Below are positions 8,324 through 18,012 of a stretch of 64,000 nucleotides of DNA, one piece after another. A program made the position numbers and the translations under genes. Below the pieces are notes generated by a model. The model had not been told where the DNA came from. It was given only the letters and a program-made list of their open reading frames with translations, and searched no databases. Position 1 is the first letter of the stretch; each line of letters opens with the position of its first letter. This DNA comes from Fen-1359 sp963710355 (GTDB lineage Bacteria > Planctomycetota > Phycisphaerae > Sedimentisphaerales > Anaerobacaceae), in NCBI GenBank assembly GCA_963710355.1, contig CAVPZU010000003.1, forward strand, positions 868,001 to 932,000. The letters are read 5' to 3'.

Positions 8324-9982
8324 TCAGTCAAAAACACGCCAGTCAGGAGGCGCAAGTTCCGGGACAAACCATTTGCTTCCGCAGCGATGGCACGCTTCCA
8401 TATCGGGTCTTCTGCCTAAGCCGCAGTTCTGACAGGTTACCAGCGTCACATCAGGCTTCGTAAGTCTATAGCTGATGTATGCAGGCAGGCCTAAAGCAGC
8501 AATCGCAATTACCCACCAGTGTTCTGCTTTTTTTGACAATCCCCTCACGGCAGCATCCCTGCTTACAAGCCGGGCGAGAAACAAGCTTAACATTATCGAG
8601 GGCAGCATCAGCAGAAAGGCTCCTGCGATTTTTTGCTGCGGCATTTTATCTATTTGCCCGCCCTTCATAGCGACAAACGAATTTGGCAGCAGGAACATTG
8701 CCCTGTGGCCGGATTTGGCATCGAAGGTATCTGCCGTCAGATATGATGCTGCGCTCAAAATCGGCGGATGCAGATTTTCCAGCAGATACTTCGCTATGGC
8801 TAATGTTGCTGAAAATGGGCCGGCCAAGTAAGCATCTTTGCCCTGTAATCTATCGAAATTTTCTTCGGTGTTTCTGTTCTGGAGCAGCGTTCCATTACTG
8901 TCAAAAACCGCAACAGCCATATTTCTTCCTTCCCTCGATATTGCAGCTGCACACATCCCGCGATATTGTTCATTGCCGGGAAAAGACAAAGGCAATACTT
9001 GATAATTGAACAAATCCCTCGGCGCTGCCGTCTGTTTTGATGAAAAGGAACTCTGGGGTGCGGGTAAATGGCCTGCTGTCCCTGCGATTTTGAGGCTTTG
9101 CCTGTCTAACAGGTCAATCCTGCCGCTCTTGTCTAAAACCAGCAGATACTTTCTCGGGATACCCATGTAGTATTGCTCTATCACCGGTTTGTAGATTCTG
9201 CCGTTGATGTTTCGCAGCCCCTTTCTTTCATTTCTTTCGTCATAGTTGTTTGCATCCACGCCTTTAACTTCTGTTAAAGGCGGCTTCCAGGACAGACTTG
9301 TCGAGTAATAATTGTATAAGACTTCTGTCTGTAATGGATTATAATTTTTCTCATCTTCGACCTTTGGGCCTTTGGCGACGGTATTGTTGTTGAAATCCAT
9401 CTTGAAAAATCGCCGCTCCTTTTTATCATAAGTTATGAATAATTCCCGGTTATAGTCAAAGCTGGGTCTGATTGGTTCGAGAAATCGGCCCAATGTCTTG
9501 TCGATTGTCGAGGATATACCTTCCGGGCCGGCAAAAAGTTTTATCCTTTCGGACACCGTCTTGCCGCCGGCTGCCGTCTGCTGCCTCGTATAGTCATAGA
9601 CAAACAAACCGCTGTTTTTGTCAAAGTAGAACAGAATATCCTTATTGGTAAAATTGGCAAAATAGACATTTGAATAAGGCCCTCCGGGCATCCTCGATAA
9701 CAGGTAGTCCCCTATACCGAGAAGAAAGATTCTGTTTGTTAGCATAGAGGCATCAAACCGGGAATGGATTGTAACATTCGGGTCGTCTTCAATTTCAGGC
9801 GGCACCAGGCCGGATGGGCTGATGACAATTTCGCTGGCATTGGGTGGTATCTGTTCCACCAGCTCCATTTCACAAAAAAAGCGGCCCCAGTAAAGAGGTA
9901 TTGACAGCAGCACAAGTGCAATAAACCCGACGGCGATTGCCTGAACTGTCCCGGCTTGTCGTGATTGTTTTGGTGTGTTCAT
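8324..9982 (-). CDS. Membrane protein with C-terminal zinc ribbon, ABC operon
   Basis: An unrecognised 552-residue protein. It has one membrane segment near residues 15-36 and a long (about 400-residue) domain with repeated short beta-like stretches that may be extracytoplasmic. Two more membrane segments follow near 455-478 and 490-512. A short tail has CQNCG and CHRCG, a likely zinc ribbon. The start has AAGGAT upstream. It is the last gene of the GntR-ATPase-permease operon, 10 bases after the permease, so it is probably a partner of the exporter. Function unknown; a sensor or substrate-binding part is one possibility. Confidence 0.6.
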   Translation of the reverse strand: MNTPKQSRQAGTVQAIAVGFIALVLLSIPLYWGRFFCEMELVEQIPPNASEIVISPSGLVPPEIEDDPNVTIHSRFDASMLTNRIFLLGIGDYLLSRMPGGPYSNVYFANFTNKDILFYFDKNSGLFVYDYTRQQTAAGGKTVSERIKLFAGPEGISSTIDKTLGRFLEPIRPSFDYNRELFITYDKKERRFFKMDFNNNTVAKGPKVEDEKNYNPLQTEVLYNYYSTSLSWKPPLTEVKGVDANNYDERNERKGLRNINGRIYKPVIEQYYMGIPRKYLLVLDKSGRIDLLDRQSLKIAGTAGHLPAPQSSFSSKQTAAPRDLFNYQVLPLSFPGNEQYRGMCAAAISREGRNMAVAVFDSNGTLLQNRNTEENFDRLQGKDAYLAGPFSATLAIAKYLLENLHPPILSAASYLTADTFDAKSGHRAMFLLPNSFVAMKGGQIDKMPQQKIAGAFLLMLPSIMLSLFLARLVSRDAAVRGLSKKAEHWWVIAIAALGLPAYISYRLTKPDVTLVTCQNCGLGRRPDMEACHRCGSKWFVPELAPPDWRVFD

Positions 9983-9992
9983 AAAAGAATCC

Positions 9993-10625
9993 TTAAATAA
10001 GTGGAATCTTCATAAATTTTTTCCAGGTATAAATTAGAGATGCCGCAATAAACAGCAGCGGTATTATGGACGATTGCAGGCTGCAGCCTTTGATAAGTAT
10101 CAGCGTCAAAAAAACAAAACTCATAATTATTCCGATACCCGCCGCCAATTTGTTTGTGTTGAAGCCCGACATCAGCCCGATGCAGTAAAAGGCAAAGGTT
10201 GTCAAAAACAGTGATGAAAGTATCTCGATTGTAAAATACGGATAGACCGGATAAGACGGCTTGAATGTGTTCAGCAGGAATTGAACGGCGATAGCAGGGG
10301 GGACCAGCGCAATCAAAATAGTAAGCACGCCGACGATTATGCGGCTCGCCAGTATCCGCCTTCGCGATACAGGCAGGGTCGAAAGAAACGCTGAAATCTT
10401 TTTATTCCTGTCAACGGACATCTGATTTTTGCCCATAATACATAAGCCGAGAGCGATTAAAATAGCGTAAAAAAATCCTATAGAGCCAATTGTATTTTCA
10501 ATCCCTTCCATCTCCTGTTTATATCCTATGTAAATTAATCTGAGAACGAGAATTGCCGAGATAATGGCCGCTCCTGCAAAATACGCAATATGGTCTTCGA
10601 TTTCTCTCTTTATTAAGGTTAGCAT
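9993..10625 (-). CDS. ABC-2 type transporter permease
   Basis: A 210-residue membrane protein with about six hydrophobic helices, the usual size for a small ABC-2 permease. A cytoplasmic segment DRNKKISAFLSTLPVSRRRI resembles the coupling region in GntR-linked exporters. AGGAGA lies ahead of ATG 10625. It lies 12 bases behind the ATPase gene, so it should form the channel for that ATPase. Substrate unknown; related YtrA-type operons respond to cell-envelope antibiotics. Confidence 0.75.
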   Translation of the reverse strand: MLTLIKREIEDHIAYFAGAAIISAILVLRLIYIGYKQEMEGIENTIGSIGFFYAILIALGLCIMGKNQMSVDRNKKISAFLSTLPVSRRRILASRIIVGVLTILIALVPPAIAVQFLLNTFKPSYPVYPYFTIEILSSLFLTTFAFYCIGLMSGFNTNKLAAGIGIIMSFVFLTLILIKGCSLQSSIIPLLFIAASLIYTWKKFMKIPLI

Positions 10626-10637
10626 ACCGGTCTCCTT

Positions 10638-11543
10638 TTATTTGCAGTTTTCTGTAATAGAAAAAGGTTTTGTGCATTCTATGAATATATCTTCGAGGCT
10701 CATCGGTATCTCGGTGCAGCTTTCCGGCCTGAAGGTGTTGATTATCGCCTGCTTTTGTTCGCTGTAATTTGCGATGGTCAATACCATTTCCCTGCCATCC
10801 GTCTGCTGGTTTATAATCTCGGTCAGTTGCAGATTCTTTGGAGAGGTGTTTGTAAAGGTAAGCCGCAGCTTTCTGATTCGCCTTTTCAGCTCCTCAAGGC
10901 CGCAGTCTACAGCAAGCTTTCCGCCGGCAAGTATTCCTATTCTGTCGGCGATTCTTTCCACGTCGCCGAGGATATGAGAGCAGAAGACTATTGTGCGTCC
11001 GTCTTTCTGCAGGACATCTACCGCCAGTTCCAGAAATTGCCTGCGTGCAACGGTATCTAATCCCAGGGTCGGGTCATCGAGAATCATCAGTTCCGGCTCC
11101 GCTGCCATTGCAAGCGCCAGATTCAGTTGTGCCCGCATTCCCGTTGAAAGCTGGCGCACCTTTCTGTCCATCGGCAGACGGAATGTTTCTATTAAATGCC
11201 CGAAGAACCCCTCATTCCATCGCAGCGATAAATCCCTGCACAATTCTATGAGTCTTCCAACCTTATAATCCTGTATCAGGTTGTGGCCTTCGGCGACGTA
11301 ACCTATGCGTCCCTTTATCTGCGGCGAAAGTTTTTCCGATTCGGTGCCGAGCAGATAAGTTTTTCCCCTCGTTGCAAAATCCAGTCCCATCAGGATTCGG
11401 ATAATTGTGGTCTTTCCGCTTCCGTTTCTGCCCAGCAGGCCGTATATGCAGCCGCTCGGCACTTTCAGATTTATTCCATCGAGCACGCAGCGGCCGTCAT
11501 AAAACTTCACCAGATTCTCGATTACAACGGCATCATCGTTCAT
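10638..11543 (-). CDS. ABC transporter ATP-binding protein
   Basis: A 301-residue ATPase with Walker A GRNGSGKTT (38-46), a LSTGMRAQL signature helix and Walker B MILDDPTLGLD. The usual catalytic glutamate after Walker B is Asp here. The C-terminal ~70 residues are an added domain. Its ATG overlaps the stop of the GntR regulator by four bases (ATGA), so translation is coupled. It powers the permease downstream. Confidence 0.88.
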   Translation of the reverse strand: MNDDAVVIENLVKFYDGRCVLDGINLKVPSGCIYGLLGRNGSGKTTIIRILMGLDFATRGKTYLLGTESEKLSPQIKGRIGYVAEGHNLIQDYKVGRLIELCRDLSLRWNEGFFGHLIETFRLPMDRKVRQLSTGMRAQLNLALAMAAEPELMILDDPTLGLDTVARRQFLELAVDVLQKDGRTIVFCSHILGDVERIADRIGILAGGKLAVDCGLEELKRRIRKLRLTFTNTSPKNLQLTEIINQQTDGREMVLTIANYSEQKQAIINTFRPESCTEIPMSLEDIFIECTKPFSITENCK

Positions 11544-11941
11544 AACTTGTCCCCTTTATCTGCAAATTTGAATTTTTCGATTCTTTCCCCAAACCAGCGT
11601 ACAAGAACTTCCCTGCCAATCTGCATATGAATGGCCTCGACTATCAGCCGTTCGATGTCTTCACAGATAATCTTTCTCCTGACCGACAGGCTCAGAGTCG
11701 TATTTGCATCGGTTACAAAAGCCCCTGTGCCGGGCCGGGTAACGATGATTCCCTCCTGCTCAAGCTGTCGGTACGCCTTTGCGATTGTGTTGGGATTTAT
11801 CGCAATCTGCGCGGCCAACCGTCTTACCGTAGGCAGTTTTTCGCCGCACTTTAATCTGTCAAGGGCAATATCACGCTTAATATGGTCTATTATCTGCTGA
11901 TAAACCGGCCTGTCGGATGCGTTGTTTATCTGAATCTGCAT
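11540..11941 (-). CDS. GntR-family regulator, YtrA subfamily
   Basis: A 133-residue regulator with a winged helix at about residues 10-75 (LPTVRRLAAQIAINPNTIAK, then GTGAFV in the wing). A short helical tail of about 50 residues replaces a ligand domain, which is the YtrA layout. It is first in the operon with an ABC ATPase and permease, as is typical. It has a strong ribosome-binding site (GGAAGG) and its own consensus-like promoter upstream. Auto-repression of the operon is likely. Confidence 0.88.
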   Translation of the reverse strand: MQIQINNASDRPVYQQIIDHIKRDIALDRLKCGEKLPTVRRLAAQIAINPNTIAKAYRQLEQEGIIVTRPGTGAFVTDANTTLSLSVRRKIICEDIERLIVEAIHMQIGREVLVRWFGERIEKFKFADKGDKL

Positions 11942-11979
11942 TGTGCCTTCCTTATAGATGTTCTATTTCAACTATTACA

Positions 11980-12008
11980 AGTATAGCAGCCTGAAAAACT
12001 TTTGTCAA
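11980..12008 (-). promoter_or_regulatory. Promoter of the GntR-ABC operon
   Basis: On the minus strand TTGACA (12008-12003), a 17-base spacer and TATACT (11985-11980) lie about 40 bases before the gntR start. A dyad CTATACTTGTAATAG overlaps the -10 box and could be the GntR operator. Confidence 0.7.
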
Positions 12009-12370
12009 GCATTTTGTAAAAATATTTTTATAGAAACGGGATACCGGTAAGTCGCGATATTTCTCTGGTTTAGAGCAGGCGTATGGCCAATTTTAAGAAT
12101 GAAAGAAAATGCTGACAGGTTCGATTTGAAACAGAGAATGGTCAAAATTATTATAAAAACCGGCATAAAACCTGCTGCCACGCTCTATGCCGCAGGGCTT
12201 AAAACCATTTATCAATGGTATTAGATGTTTTACTGATATGGTATTTGGCAAATAAAAGATTTGACAATATATTTTTTTCCTGAAATAATGGAGGAAATCG
12301 TTTTTTGGCTTTTAATGGTCTGTATTAAGCACACTTGTAAGTATGTTATGAAAATGAAAGGATTAGAGCT
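12009..12370. other. Divergent intergenic region
   Basis: No gene is seen. The region separates the minus-strand GntR operon from the plus-strand lipoprotein gene. It contains an inverted word CGGCATA/TATGCCG around 12160-12192 of unknown use and the promoter listed at 12261. Confidence 0.5.
12261..12289 (+). promoter_or_regulatory. Promoter of the PpiC lipoprotein gene
   Basis: TTGACA (12261-12266), 17 bases, AATAAT (12284-12289). The gene starts 82 bases later with AAAGGA before its ATG. Confidence 0.65.
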
Positions 12371-13742
12371 ATGAATAAGTTCCTTCTAACCCTGGGTTGG
12401 TTGACAATTTGTATGATGGTTTTCATCTCGGGCTGTAAGCCCGGTGAAAAATACGTAGGTTACCCAGGTGAAGCTCAGAGCGCTGCTGCACAGCAGCCTT
12501 CTGCCGGCCAGACCAAGGAAGCTGCGGTCGCAAAAGAAGCCAAATCAGAGCAGACTCCTGCTCCGACTCAGCAGACAGCCGCCCCTTCAGACTCAACAGC
12601 AGCCATTGACGCCTGCTGCCGAGCCTGCGGAGACGAAGGCGGCCGAGCCGAATGTTGCCGCCCAATTGGCTGCTCCTGCTGACCCCAACACAGTCTTGGT
12701 TACTGTCAACCGTGAAGGCATAACTGAAGGCCGGCTGGACAGCCTGGTAAAGCCGATGCTTGAACAGAGGCAGGCAATGGGCCAGCAGGCAAATCAGGCT
12801 GCTATCGACCAGATGAGAAGCCAGATGCTTGATAATCTGATAACCGATGCCTTTGTTCGGCAGCAAATTGAAATCCATAAAGTTGTTGTCACTGATAACG
12901 ACGTTGACAACTACATCAGGGAAAAACTTGCCGCCTCAGAACCGCCTATGACAATCGATGACCTGAAAAGCAGAATTCAGCAGATGGGCAGAACTTATGA
13001 ACAGTGGAAACAAATGATGGGTTTCCAGAAAAGATTGCAGATGGAAAAACTGCTCGAAGCCAATTACCCTGAGCAAATGAAGATAACGGATGCAAATGCG
13101 AAGAAGTTCTATGATGATAACCCGAAATACTTTCAGAGACCCGAACAGGTCAGAGCGAGCCACATCCTCTGTGCGGTCGACATAAAAGACCCTTGTAAGG
13201 TTCCGCAGCTGAAGGTCGCGGCAAAGAAAAAGGCTGATGATATCCTCGACCAGATTCGGAAAGGTGCGGATTTTGCCGAAATGGCTAAAAAATATTCCGA
13301 GGATTTGGCCACTGCAAAAAGAGGCGGCGACCTCGATTACTTTGAAAAACGCGTAACGCTTCCGGACTATGCTAAAGCCGCCTTTAACTTAAAAGTCGGC
13401 GAAATAAGTGATGTGTTCGAGACGACCAAGGGTTATCATATTATCAAAGTGACTGACCACAGAGACCCAAATACTATGTCGTTTGAAAAGGCTAAATCCA
13501 GTATAATTGATGCGCTCAAATCGCAAAAGGAAGAGACGCTGGTTGAGACTTATCTGGAAAAGCTCAGAGGCGAGGCGAAAATAGTTTATCCTCCGGGCTC
13601 GACGCTGCGGGCTTATCAGCCTTCAGAGTCGCAGGCAGAACAACCATCTGCTGCTCCTGCAACACCGCCGGCACAGGGCAGCGGCGCTTCACAGCCTGCT
13701 CCTCAACAGCCGACACAGCCGGATACAGGACAGCCTAATTAA
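12371..13742 (+). CDS. PpiC/SurA-like peptidyl-prolyl isomerase lipoprotein, frameshift near 12600
   Basis: An exported lipoprotein chaperone/isomerase for envelope proteins. The N-terminal signal ends in a lipobox (FISGC, lipidated C22), followed by an Ala/Gln/Pro-rich linker. The SurA-like helical domain and one rotamase (PpiC) domain follow (EQVRASHIL to TTKGYHIIKV), then a Pro/Gln-rich tail. The signal part is in one frame (to 12682) and the rest in another (open from before 12600). One extra base near 12590-12612 explains it, giving about 456 residues. The break lies in the repetitive linker, where slippage or base-calling errors are easy. Confidence 0.8.
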
Positions 13743-13780
13743 AAAATTTATTCACTGGCTGATTTTTGAAAGCTGATTAA

Positions 13781-13812
13781 AAAGGAAACCGGCATCTGCC
13801 GGTTTCCTTTTT
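13781..13812. terminator. Strong bidirectional-looking terminator
   Basis: A perfect 14-base stem AAAGGAAACCGGCA / TGCCGGTTTCCTTT with a 2-base loop, flanked by A-run and T-run. It ends the PpiC lipoprotein transcript. Confidence 0.85.
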
Positions 13813-13865
13813 CTTGAGGCAGGTTTCTGTTTGATTTCTGCAATCTGATTTTTAATATTGGTAAT

Positions 13866-14147
13866 ATGATTGTTGGTGTGATGACAGCTCAATTGCATCT
13901 GTTCGGCATAAACAGCCTCAAAGATAAACGCCACATCGTCAAAAGCGTCATTGAAAGATTGAAAAGCCGCTACAACGTCTCTGTCGCCGAGGTCGATTGC
14001 AACGACAGTAAAACGACAGCACTCATCGGCATTGCTGCGGTGTCGAATGACAGGCGTTTTGTTGAGGAGCAGCTCGATAAGGCTGTCTCGTTTATCAGAG
14101 ATGACGGCCGCTTCCACCTCGGCCAAATCGAAAGAGAAATCTTTTGA
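13866..14147 (+). CDS. DUF503 family protein (YlxP-like)
   Basis: A 93-residue protein matching the small DUF503/YlxP family: MIVGVMTAQLHL at the start, SLKDKRHIVKS at residues 17-27, and a ferredoxin-like pattern after it. Members sit near ribosome and translation genes elsewhere, but their activity is not established. Here it converges on mtaB with a 10-base gap. Confidence 0.85.
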   Translation: MIVGVMTAQLHLFGINSLKDKRHIVKSVIERLKSRYNVSVAEVDCNDSKTTALIGIAAVSNDRRFVEEQLDKAVSFIRDDGRFHLGQIEREIF

Positions 14148-14157
14148 CAATTTGTTC

Positions 14158-15549
14158 TCAAATTTTCGCCGCTTCTGACAAAACCTCTCCTGTCATCAAT
14201 TTGTTTGTGTTCTTCAGAAGTTTTACTCTGACTAATTGGTTTCTCGCTATTGACTTATCCGGTTTTTCAATCTGCACGTAAAAATATCTTTGGCTTCGGC
14301 CCAAAATCGAACCGTTGGTAGTTTCCGTTAGAATCACCTCCTCGCATCCGACGAACTGCTGACGAAATTGAAAGCCAAGTTCGGCATCGAGCCTCTGTAA
14401 AATCTGCGACCTTCTCTTCAAAACAGCGGGCTCGACCACAGGCTTGAGGTTTGCCGCTGCTGTCCCTGCCCGCGACGAGAAACTGAATATGTGCATCTTC
14501 GCAAAACCTGTCTGCCTTGCCAGGCTTACAGTCTGCTCGAAATCCTCATCCGTCTCGCCCGGAAAACCTGCAATTAAATCGCAGGTAATAGCAGGCCTGT
14601 CCAGTCGGCTCTTTACCAGTTCAATCTTTTCGATAATATCCGCCTGCCTGTATTGTCTGCACATCTTTTTTAGGACGTTGTCCGAGCCGGATTGTATCGA
14701 TAAGTGCAAGTGCGGCATAATGTTGGGATTATTGCAGAAACAATCCAGCAGTCTGTCGGTGACATCAGCAGGTTCGAGAGAGCTTAATCGTATTCTCGCC
14801 AGATTTGGTATTTTAGCGAGTTTTTCAAGCAGTTCCGGCAGTTTATCATTTTGCTGGTTAGGCCATTTCTTTCGCAGGACGGTTTCCTGGCCGTAGGCGC
14901 CCAAAAAAATTCCGGTTATGACGATTTCCTTATGTCCCGCATTTACAAGCTGTTGCGCCTCTTTAAGCACCCCGGAAGTCTCTTTGCTCTCAGCTTTTGG
15001 CCTCGTTTTGGGTATAATACAATAACTGCAGCAGCCGTCGCAGCCGTCCTGAACCTTTAAAAAGGCCCTTATTTGGTCCTTAAATGAGGTTAATGGGGAA
15101 AGGTTTGGTAAATTGGGGTATTCGTCCTTGATTTGGCAAGGCGCATCTGTTTTAATCTCGTTATTTGGTGCGGCCGACGATAGTTGATTGTTAGTCGGCA
15201 GTTTGCTGCCATTGGCGATTTGGGTTAAAGTAGGGACAAGTTTGTTTCGATTTGTTATAAAGTGGATGTTTTGCGACTCTAAGTTGTTTAATTCATTAGT
15301 GTTAACCGCAGGAAGGCAGCCGCAGACAACCACCTGGGCTTGAGGGTTTAATCTCGCTGCTCTGCGAATGTAATGTCGGCTTTTGGCAGACGCCGTGTGG
15401 GTGACGCAACAGGTGTTGACCACGACCAGTTGAGTTTGTTCCGGCCTTTCGGCCTGAGTCCAGCCCAACTGTTCGAGAAGCTGCCTGATTTGCTGACTTT
15501 CGTACTGATTGACCTTGCAGCCGACTGTTTTTATGGAAAAAGCCTTCAT
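14158..15549 (-). CDS. mtaB: tRNA t6A37 methylthiotransferase MtaB
   Basis: A radical SAM methylthiotransferase that adds a methylthio group to t6A37 of tRNA. The N-terminal UPF0004 domain begins with TVGCKVNQYES (C11) and has further cluster cysteines in NTCCV and VCGCLP. The radical SAM motif is CDGCCSYC, and a TRAM-like domain ends the 463-residue protein. GCKVNQ and the TRAM region point to MtaB rather than MiaB or RimO. Residues 110-145 hold an Asn/Pro-rich insertion of unclear meaning. Confidence 0.9.
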   Translation of the reverse strand: MKAFSIKTVGCKVNQYESQQIRQLLEQLGWTQAERPEQTQLVVVNTCCVTHTASAKSRHYIRRAARLNPQAQVVVCGCLPAVNTNELNNLESQNIHFITNRNKLVPTLTQIANGSKLPTNNQLSSAAPNNEIKTDAPCQIKDEYPNLPNLSPLTSFKDQIRAFLKVQDGCDGCCSYCIIPKTRPKAESKETSGVLKEAQQLVNAGHKEIVITGIFLGAYGQETVLRKKWPNQQNDKLPELLEKLAKIPNLARIRLSSLEPADVTDRLLDCFCNNPNIMPHLHLSIQSGSDNVLKKMCRQYRQADIIEKIELVKSRLDRPAITCDLIAGFPGETDEDFEQTVSLARQTGFAKMHIFSFSSRAGTAAANLKPVVEPAVLKRRSQILQRLDAELGFQFRQQFVGCEEVILTETTNGSILGRSQRYFYVQIEKPDKSIARNQLVRVKLLKNTNKLMTGEVLSEAAKI

Positions 15550-15703
15550 AATATGATATAATCTATAGCCGCCAGAAGGTCTTTACAAGACCGAGCGGCA
15601 AAAATAAAAAGTAAAGATACGGAGTGTGTTGAATCGACGGTTTAATTATTAGTGTGTCGTATTCCGGTTCTTAAGGTGCCTCTATTCGAAAAAGGGCAAT
15701 ATT

Positions 15704-17971
15704 ATGGCAGCAGTCACCAATTCGGTCTGGGCAGTAGACCTCGGAAATAATTCGCTGAAGGCTTTGAGGCTTTCCAATGCTACAGGTGTCCTCGAGGTCC
15801 TTGACTTTGATGTGATAGAGCACGGCAAAATCCTTTCGGGCAAAGGCGTCGAAGAGCTCGAAAGAAGTGAACTTATCGCCCTGACGCTTCGCCAGTTTAT
15901 TCAGAATCACGCCCTCGATAAAGACCCTGTAATTATATCATCGCCAAGCCAGAATAGTTTTGCCCGTTTTGTTAATCTGCCGCCGGTGGAACCCAAGAAA
16001 ATTCCTGAGATTATCAGGTTCGAGGCGGTCCAGCAGATACCATTTGATATAAACGATGTCCAGTGGGACTGGCAGCTTATGGAAAAAGATTCGGGCGGGG
16101 AAAACCGCATCGGCATCTTTGCCATCAAAAATGAAGTCATAAACTCAACAATTGAGCACTTCCAGAGAGAGGACATCCAGATTCGCTACATACAGATGTC
16201 GCCTATGGCGATTTATAATTATGCCCTCTACGACCGTTCCGACCTCGCAGGGGCGTCTGCCGATGAAGCAATGGTCATCCTGAATATGGGGGCCGAATAC
16301 ACCGACCTTGTCATCTGCACAAAGTCGGGCGTCTGGCAGCGTTGTATTCCAATGGGCGGCAACGCTTTCACAAAGGCAATTTCAGAGGCGTTTAAAATCA
16401 GTTTTGAAAAGGCGGAAAAACTGAAAAGAAATGCCACAACCAGCAAATATGCCCGTCAAATCCTGCAGGCAATGAAACCGGTGTTTTCCAATTTCGCCTC
16501 CGAAATCCAGCGGTCCATAGGTTTCTACAGCAGCTCTAATCCCGGGACAAGACTCGTAAAAATGATAACTATGGGAGGAGGAACACGGATGAGAGGCCTG
16601 CTCAAATATCTGCAGCAGAGCATCCAGATGCCGATAGAGCGGCCAGATTCCTTTGAAAAACTTTCTTTGTCGGCGGATGTGTCGGCGGCAAAATTCCACG
16701 ATGATGTCTGCGACCTCGGCATAGTGTATGGCCTCGGACTCCAGGCTCTCGGTATGGCTAAAATCGAAAGCAACCTGCTGCCTCGAAATATCGCAAGGTC
16801 TATGATGTGGGCGGGCAAGGCGAAATATTTCTATGTCGCTTCCTTTATCCTTTTGCTTGTCTCTGCTCTCGCCTTTCTGCGGGTCATCGTTGACAATGCC
16901 GGCTATAACGGCAAAAAACCCATAAGAGCTAAAATTGACGCTGTTGTTTCTGAAGCAAAACAGGCAGAACAACTGTTGAGGGAAGAGCAGGACAAGGAAC
17001 CTCTCGCAAAGGCTGATATAAGCAGGCAGTTTGACATCTTTGGTTACAGAGATGTCGTGCCTTCATTGATGCAGACTATCCTGTCGGCCCTGCCCAACGA
17101 AAAGAATAATCCTGAACCTGAACAGGCAGACCTCTATCGGGCCTTTGCAGCAGGTGATGTCGAAAAGGTAACCAAGACCGAACGGGGCCAGCGAAAGCAG
17201 ATATTCATAACAGGTATGTCTATCCGTTTTGTCGAAGATTTATCCACCGCCTCTTTTGCCGACCAAACGACCGGCGCCAAGCTAACCACTTATACTGCTA
17301 ACATAAACCCCCAGGCAAATGCCGCCGCCGTAAAACAAAGACTGCTCGATGAACTTTACAAAAAGAGAATGCCCGGCGATCAACAGGCAGTCCAGCAGCC
17401 AACCGAAGAAACTGCCCAGCAGCCTCAGGAAGGAAAAAGCAAGGCCGGTTTTGTTGTAATCATTGTCGGGTACAGCCCTTATAAGGATATTACCAGACTG
17501 GTTGACCCGCTGGGAGTCGGCGATGACCGCAGCCGATGGGGGTTTATTACTCGTCTTAAAAATATTGACAAAATTTCCGACGTGAATTCATTTGTCCTGT
17601 ATGATGCGAACAGCACTCAAAATTTTACATATAAAATCAACGAGGTATCGTCTGCTGAGGGTGTTCCCGCGGGCGTGGGTGTTCCCAGTCAGAGAGTGAT
17701 AGAAGTAAAAAGGAATACTGACGTAAGTCAGCCTTTAGGTTCACGATTTTTGTCGTTGCAGGGCAACAAAATCACCGAAACAATCCTGATTGACCCGATG
17801 ACTAGGGAAATAATAGACAAGGTCGTCAAATATAATGAGGACGGCAGCAGAGCAACAGATAACACCGGAAGAGTCGCTTACGAAGTCAACGACCACTGGT
17901 TTGAGATAAAAGTGAAATTCCTTTGGACGAAGGTGCCGCCGGAGATAGCGGCTTTGGCTCAAAAAATATAA
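15704..17971 (+). CDS. pilM: PilM-like protein with C-terminal membrane and periplasmic domain
   Basis: The first ~350 residues are an actin-like PilM domain (VWAVDLGNNSLKALRL at 7-22, QQIPFDINDVQWD, ITMGGGTRMRGL). A membrane helix follows at about 372-392, then a ~360-residue periplasmic part with a coiled start. Ordinary PilM is ~350 residues, soluble, and binds PilN; here a membrane/periplasmic part replaces the separate PilN, like the layout of GspL. Two single-pass proteins follow in the same operon. The ribosome-binding region is weak. The assembly it serves (pilus or secretion) is inference. Confidence 0.75.
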   Translation: MAAVTNSVWAVDLGNNSLKALRLSNATGVLEVLDFDVIEHGKILSGKGVEELERSELIALTLRQFIQNHALDKDPVIISSPSQNSFARFVNLPPVEPKKIPEIIRFEAVQQIPFDINDVQWDWQLMEKDSGGENRIGIFAIKNEVINSTIEHFQREDIQIRYIQMSPMAIYNYALYDRSDLAGASADEAMVILNMGAEYTDLVICTKSGVWQRCIPMGGNAFTKAISEAFKISFEKAEKLKRNATTSKYARQILQAMKPVFSNFASEIQRSIGFYSSSNPGTRLVKMITMGGGTRMRGLLKYLQQSIQMPIERPDSFEKLSLSADVSAAKFHDDVCDLGIVYGLGLQALGMAKIESNLLPRNIARSMMWAGKAKYFYVASFILLLVSALAFLRVIVDNAGYNGKKPIRAKIDAVVSEAKQAEQLLREEQDKEPLAKADISRQFDIFGYRDVVPSLMQTILSALPNEKNNPEPEQADLYRAFAAGDVEKVTKTERGQRKQIFITGMSIRFVEDLSTASFADQTTGAKLTTYTANINPQANAAAVKQRLLDELYKKRMPGDQQAVQQPTEETAQQPQEGKSKAGFVVIIVGYSPYKDITRLVDPLGVGDDRSRWGFITRLKNIDKISDVNSFVLYDANSTQNFTYKINEVSSAEGVPAGVGVPSQRVIEVKRNTDVSQPLGSRFLSLQGNKITETILIDPMTREIIDKVVKYNEDGSRATDNTGRVAYEVNDHWFEIKVKFLWTKVPPEIAALAQKI

Positions 17972-18012
17972 TTTGTGCTTGGTTTTCTTTTGCTGATAAC
18001 AGGTGAGTATTT

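Noticed and set aside
16382..16972. Antisense open frame in pilM
   Set aside because: Overlaps the clear PilM frame; composition typical of an antisense shadow.
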